Shown here: positions 18,706 to 20,850 of the stretch, in pieces
How the letters are laid out: each line of letters opens with the position of its first letter
How positions within the stretch are numbered: position 1 is the first letter of the stretch
Source of the DNA: a virus
Strand: one strand, 5' to 3'
DNA: 20,850 nucleotides
IMG/VR virus record: IMGVR_UViG_3300005096_000172
Location: 1 to 20,850 of that record
Notes under the pieces: generated by a model
Databases searched by the model: none
Told to the model about the DNA's origin: nothing
What the model saw: only the letters and a program-made list of their open reading frames with translations
Program-made: the position numbers and the translations under genes

Positions 18706-18972
18706 ATGGAAAGAAGACTAAAGCTAGGTTACATAAGTATGAATGAGCTAGTTGCTCACGGTAAGAATGCCGGTGATGTCTTAGAAGACATGTTAAAAAA
18801 ACAGAACGCCCATAAGATAAATCAAGCAGATGATTTAACAACAGGGTCGTTATTGATGGTGCTTTATTGTGAGGATTGGCCCATTGTTAAGTTAGGAGCA
18901 AAACTAGAGAAGATAGTTTTGCCGTTAGGTAAGCCGAAAGAGACATCGGCAAAAATTGCATATAATCATTAG
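18706..18972 (+). CDS. Small protein of unknown function
   Basis: An 88-residue protein starting MERRLKLGYISMNELVAHGK, its ATG directly following the upstream stop (TAAATG) without its own clear SD, so probably coupled. Mixed helices and one strand ('SLLMVLYCEDWPIVKLGAKL'). It ends 8 bases before the cochaperonin gene. Unknown family. Confidence 0.55.
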   Translation: MERRLKLGYISMNELVAHGKNAGDVLEDMLKKQNAHKINQADDLTTGSLLMVLYCEDWPIVKLGAKLEKIVLPLGKPKETSAKIAYNH

Positions 18973-18980
18973 GAGATATT

Positions 18981-19397
18981 ATGTATATAAGTGATGAAGA
19001 TGTTAACGCGGCTAAAGAGTTGATAGCCAACGGCGAAGCAGTTCCGGTAGGTTATAGGGTAATGGTTCGCTCTATTCATGTGGATACGAATCTTGACTCG
19101 TATTCAAAGAGTGAGTTTCCGACACTTGGCGAGATTGAGTTCCAGGATAAAACAGATGATGAGGCCGTGAGGCAGTCAGTAGGGACTTATTTTGGTTTAG
19201 TCGTTGATGTTGGTGATTTTGCCTATGGCGGCGGAAGGCTCGGAGACAAGCCATGGGTAGAAAAAAGCGATGTTGCTATTTTTGAGCGATACGCCGGAGT
19301 TAGAGTTGATTTCAACGGTGATGAGTACCGTTTTATGAACGATGAAAACATCTTAGGAAAGATAATGCCTAAAAGTGAGGTAGAAAATGTCAAATGA
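18981..19397 (+). CDS. GroES-like cochaperonin
   Basis: A 138-residue protein. 'AVPVGYRVMVRSIHVDTNLD' is the first strand pair of the Cpn10 fold. 'TYFGLVVDVGDFAYGGG' is the G-x-V-x-x-V-G strand, 'PWVEKSDVAIFERYAGVRVD' the V(G/D)D-x-V-x-F-x-(R/K)-Y-x-G strand, and 'EYRFMNDENILGKI' the final strand. These are the Cpn10 landmarks as seen in phage forms. Such proteins replace or assist host GroES so that GroEL can fold the phage capsid protein (T4 gp31 is the classic case). The segment between 'VDTNL' and 'GEI' would hold the mobile loop. SD AGGAGA before the ATG. It overlaps the scaffold gene by 11 bases, fitting a role in capsid folding. Confidence 0.75.
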   Translation: MYISDEDVNAAKELIANGEAVPVGYRVMVRSIHVDTNLDSYSKSEFPTLGEIEFQDKTDDEAVRQSVGTYFGLVVDVGDFAYGGGRLGDKPWVEKSDVAIFERYAGVRVDFNGDEYRFMNDENILGKIMPKSEVENVK

Positions 19398-20217
19398 AGC
19401 GCTAGAAGAAAAGCTAGATGTGGAAGAAAATCTAGAGACTGAAGAAAAAAAAGAGCAAGAAGGGTATATGGAGCATGAGCAATGGATCGCGGCTGGAAAA
19501 GATCCTGAAAAATTCCGAGGCCGAAAGGCTTTTGATGATCATGGTGAGTCTATCCAGACAATAAAAGATTTGAAAAACCAATTTAGTCGATTTAGTGAAA
19601 CCGTTGGCGAGCTAAAGGCAACATATGAACAAGATGCCAATCGTCGAGTAGAGCAAGCAAGAACTGAAATTCAGGCGGAAATTGAAAAAGCAAGGGAAGA
19701 TGAAGATATTCAAGCTTTTGAAGCTGCTAAAAACAAACTCGATGGTTTAAAACAGACAGAACAGACAGTTAGGCCGTTGGGAATTATCCAAGAGTTTTTG
19801 AGCAAAAACCCTGTATTAGATGCTAATAGCGATCAATTTGACTCGAATTTATATGGCACATGGGCTAAAACGCATGATGCGACGCTTGATTCTATTCTTA
19901 GCGGTGACAGAAACAAACAAAATACTTTAACGGAAGATGAAATATCGAGGTCGATGAATGGTGCTATGCAAACGGCTAAAGGGCTATATCCGGAGAAATT
20001 CACGTCTTCTCGAAATTCTCGCCAACAAGCACCCACTGGAGGGACTAAAAAGCCAACGCAATCAGTTGATTACCGCTCCAGGTTAAAAGATATCCCGTCA
20101 AATATCATGAATAGCAGAGATACGACTGCAAATATCGATATGTATGATCTTTTGTTGAAGAAAGGATCTAAAAAAGATGCTGACGATTATGCAAAAGCTG
20201 TGTTAGGAGATAAATAA
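19387..20217 (+). CDS. Scaffolding protein
   Basis: A 276-residue protein, acidic at the N-terminus (EEKLDVEENLETEEKKEQEG) and with a long coiled-coil in the middle (about residues 50-115: 'QFSRFSETVGELKATYEQDA', 'RVEQARTEIQAEIEKARED'). The C-terminal part is basic (SRNSRQQAPTGGTKKPTQS), and capsid-binding ends of scaffold proteins are usually basic. Size, composition and position after the portal and before the expected capsid gene all fit a procapsid scaffold that leaves during packaging. Its sequence is not close to P22 gp8 as far as I can tell. SD GAGGT precedes the ATG. Confidence 0.75.
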   Translation: MSNEALEEKLDVEENLETEEKKEQEGYMEHEQWIAAGKDPEKFRGRKAFDDHGESIQTIKDLKNQFSRFSETVGELKATYEQDANRRVEQARTEIQAEIEKAREDEDIQAFEAAKNKLDGLKQTEQTVRPLGIIQEFLSKNPVLDANSDQFDSNLYGTWAKTHDATLDSILSGDRNKQNTLTEDEISRSMNGAMQTAKGLYPEKFTSSRNSRQQAPTGGTKKPTQSVDYRSRLKDIPSNIMNSRDTTANIDMYDLLLKKGSKKDADDYAKAVLGDK

Positions 20218-20813
20218 TGAAAAACAACAATCAAAAGAAGAACGAGATAAACGCTAACAAGAATATCCGAAGCCCTATAGGTGCAGAGACATCGCATCAC
20301 AAGATGTCAAAAGCGGAAGAGATAAGAATAGCGACTGGAAAGCAGAAACGTATTGATTGGGATCATTATACCCGCCTCCCCGAATATGAGGGAATGAGAT
20401 TATTTGGGTGTAATGATGAAGACGGCGAATTAAATTCCTGGTTTCAGTTAGGCGCTGAGCCGGTAAAAAGGCAAGGAAAGTCTAGAAAAACGTTTGCAGG
20501 TATTAATGATACGTCCGCATCAGAATATGAATACGTTGAAGTGGGAGTTAATCAATATGGAAACCCAATTAAATGTTACCTCTTATTCATACCTGAAAAA
20601 AGATATCTGGAACTCAAAATCGAACCTCAAAACGCAAGGAATCAAGCGATCCGCGATTCTATGGGAATGGGGGTTATGAACAATGATGGGCAAGGAAAGA
20701 TAATGCCTAATATTAAAGGGCTTCAAACCTATGCGCCGAATACATCAGTCAACGGTGAGAAAGTCGGCAGTGGTCATAGAGGACTAAGTACAGAAATGAA
20801 GCATGACGCATAA
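20217..20813 (+). CDS. Head-module protein of unknown function
   Basis: A 198-residue protein coupled by TAATG to the scaffold gene. An Asn/Lys-rich lead is followed by 'MSKAEEIRIATGKQKRIDWD' and 'LPEYEGMRLFGCNDEDGELN' then 'WFQLGAEPVKR', and a beta-rich middle 'YEYVEVGVNQYGNPIKCYLL'. The C-terminus is Gly/Asn-rich and probably flexible. Position between scaffold and the expected capsid gene suggests a head-assembly or minor head protein. No family recognised with confidence. The stop lies in GACGCATAAC. Confidence 0.6.
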   Translation: MKNNNQKKNEINANKNIRSPIGAETSHHKMSKAEEIRIATGKQKRIDWDHYTRLPEYEGMRLFGCNDEDGELNSWFQLGAEPVKRQGKSRKTFAGINDTSASEYEYVEVGVNQYGNPIKCYLLFIPEKRYLELKIEPQNARNQAIRDSMGMGVMNNDGQGKIMPNIKGLQTYAPNTSVNGEKVGSGHRGLSTEMKHDA

Positions 20814-20817
20814 CTAT

Positions 20818-20846
20818 TTGCTTATATACTAATACTATTCTATAAT
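20818..20846 (+). promoter_or_regulatory. Strong sigma70-type promoter, probably for capsid genes to the right
   Basis: TTGCTT (20818-20823), exactly 17 bases, then the perfect -10 TATAAT (20841-20846), just after the stop of the last gene. No terminator is visible before it. The downstream gene is beyond the window; the major capsid protein is the usual next gene after a scaffold. Confidence 0.7.
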
Positions 20847-20850
20847 ATAA

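Overview
This window is part of a tailed double-stranded DNA bacteriophage genome. The packaging pair is clearly of the P22 type: the small terminase resembles P22 gp3 and the large terminase resembles P22 gp2. The portal is of a 'p19-like' type often seen in environmental phages and does not look like P22 gp1. The encoded tRNA-Trp begins like the gammaproteobacterial tRNA-Trp, and starts and Shine-Dalgarno (SD) sequences are bacterial. The simplest reading is an AT-leaning podovirus-like phage or prophage of an aquatic gammaproteobacterium. Host and lifestyle are inferences. No integrase is visible here, and the major capsid gene is expected just beyond the right edge.

Layout: (1) 1-1940, the end of a tail/virion module: the 3' part of a repeat-containing structural protein, two small probable virion proteins, a 23-residue lysine-rich peptide and a small basic protein. 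(2) 1940-2822, a Cys-rich small protein and the small terminase. (3) 2808-3839, a leftward operon of five small genes (helix-turn-helix protein, pentapeptide-repeat protein, CxxC protein, two unknowns) with its own promoter. It is divided by a 198-base AT-rich control region (3840-4037) from rightward genes. (4) 4038-6615, an accessory block: an unrecognised 372-residue protein flanked by four tiny membrane proteins, then a Cro-like gene broken by a frameshift. (5) 6625-8091, small genes ending in a striking 23-bp perfect inverted repeat just before the large terminase. (6) 8150-9640, the large terminase. (7) 9695-14194, about 15 small genes, a G-quadruplex-like hexanucleotide repeat, a tRNA-Trp whose 5' end lies inside a coding sequence, a predicted secreted Cys-rich protein, an attC-like 93-nt inverted-repeat element and several zinc-binding miniproteins. 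(8) 14194-20813, the head module: portal, a translationally overlapping ADP-ribosyltransferase-like protein, an antisense moron-like gene with its own promoter, small unknown genes including a DUF2829/Tad2-like anti-Thoeris candidate, a GroES-like cochaperonin, the scaffold, and one more head-region protein. The window ends with a strong sigma70-type promoter that probably drives capsid genes to the right.

Working together: terminases, portal, scaffold and the GroES-like protein make up the packaging and procapsid machinery. This core is interrupted by two large accessory stretches, of about 5.3 kb between the terminase genes and about 4.5 kb between large terminase and portal. The probable host-takeover functions sit either there or beside the portal: a candidate injected ADP-ribosyltransferase, a Tad2-like signal-molecule sponge, a secreted protein and small membrane proteins. 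Most small-gene functions are unknown, and functional names outside the packaging genes rest on motif recognition alone.
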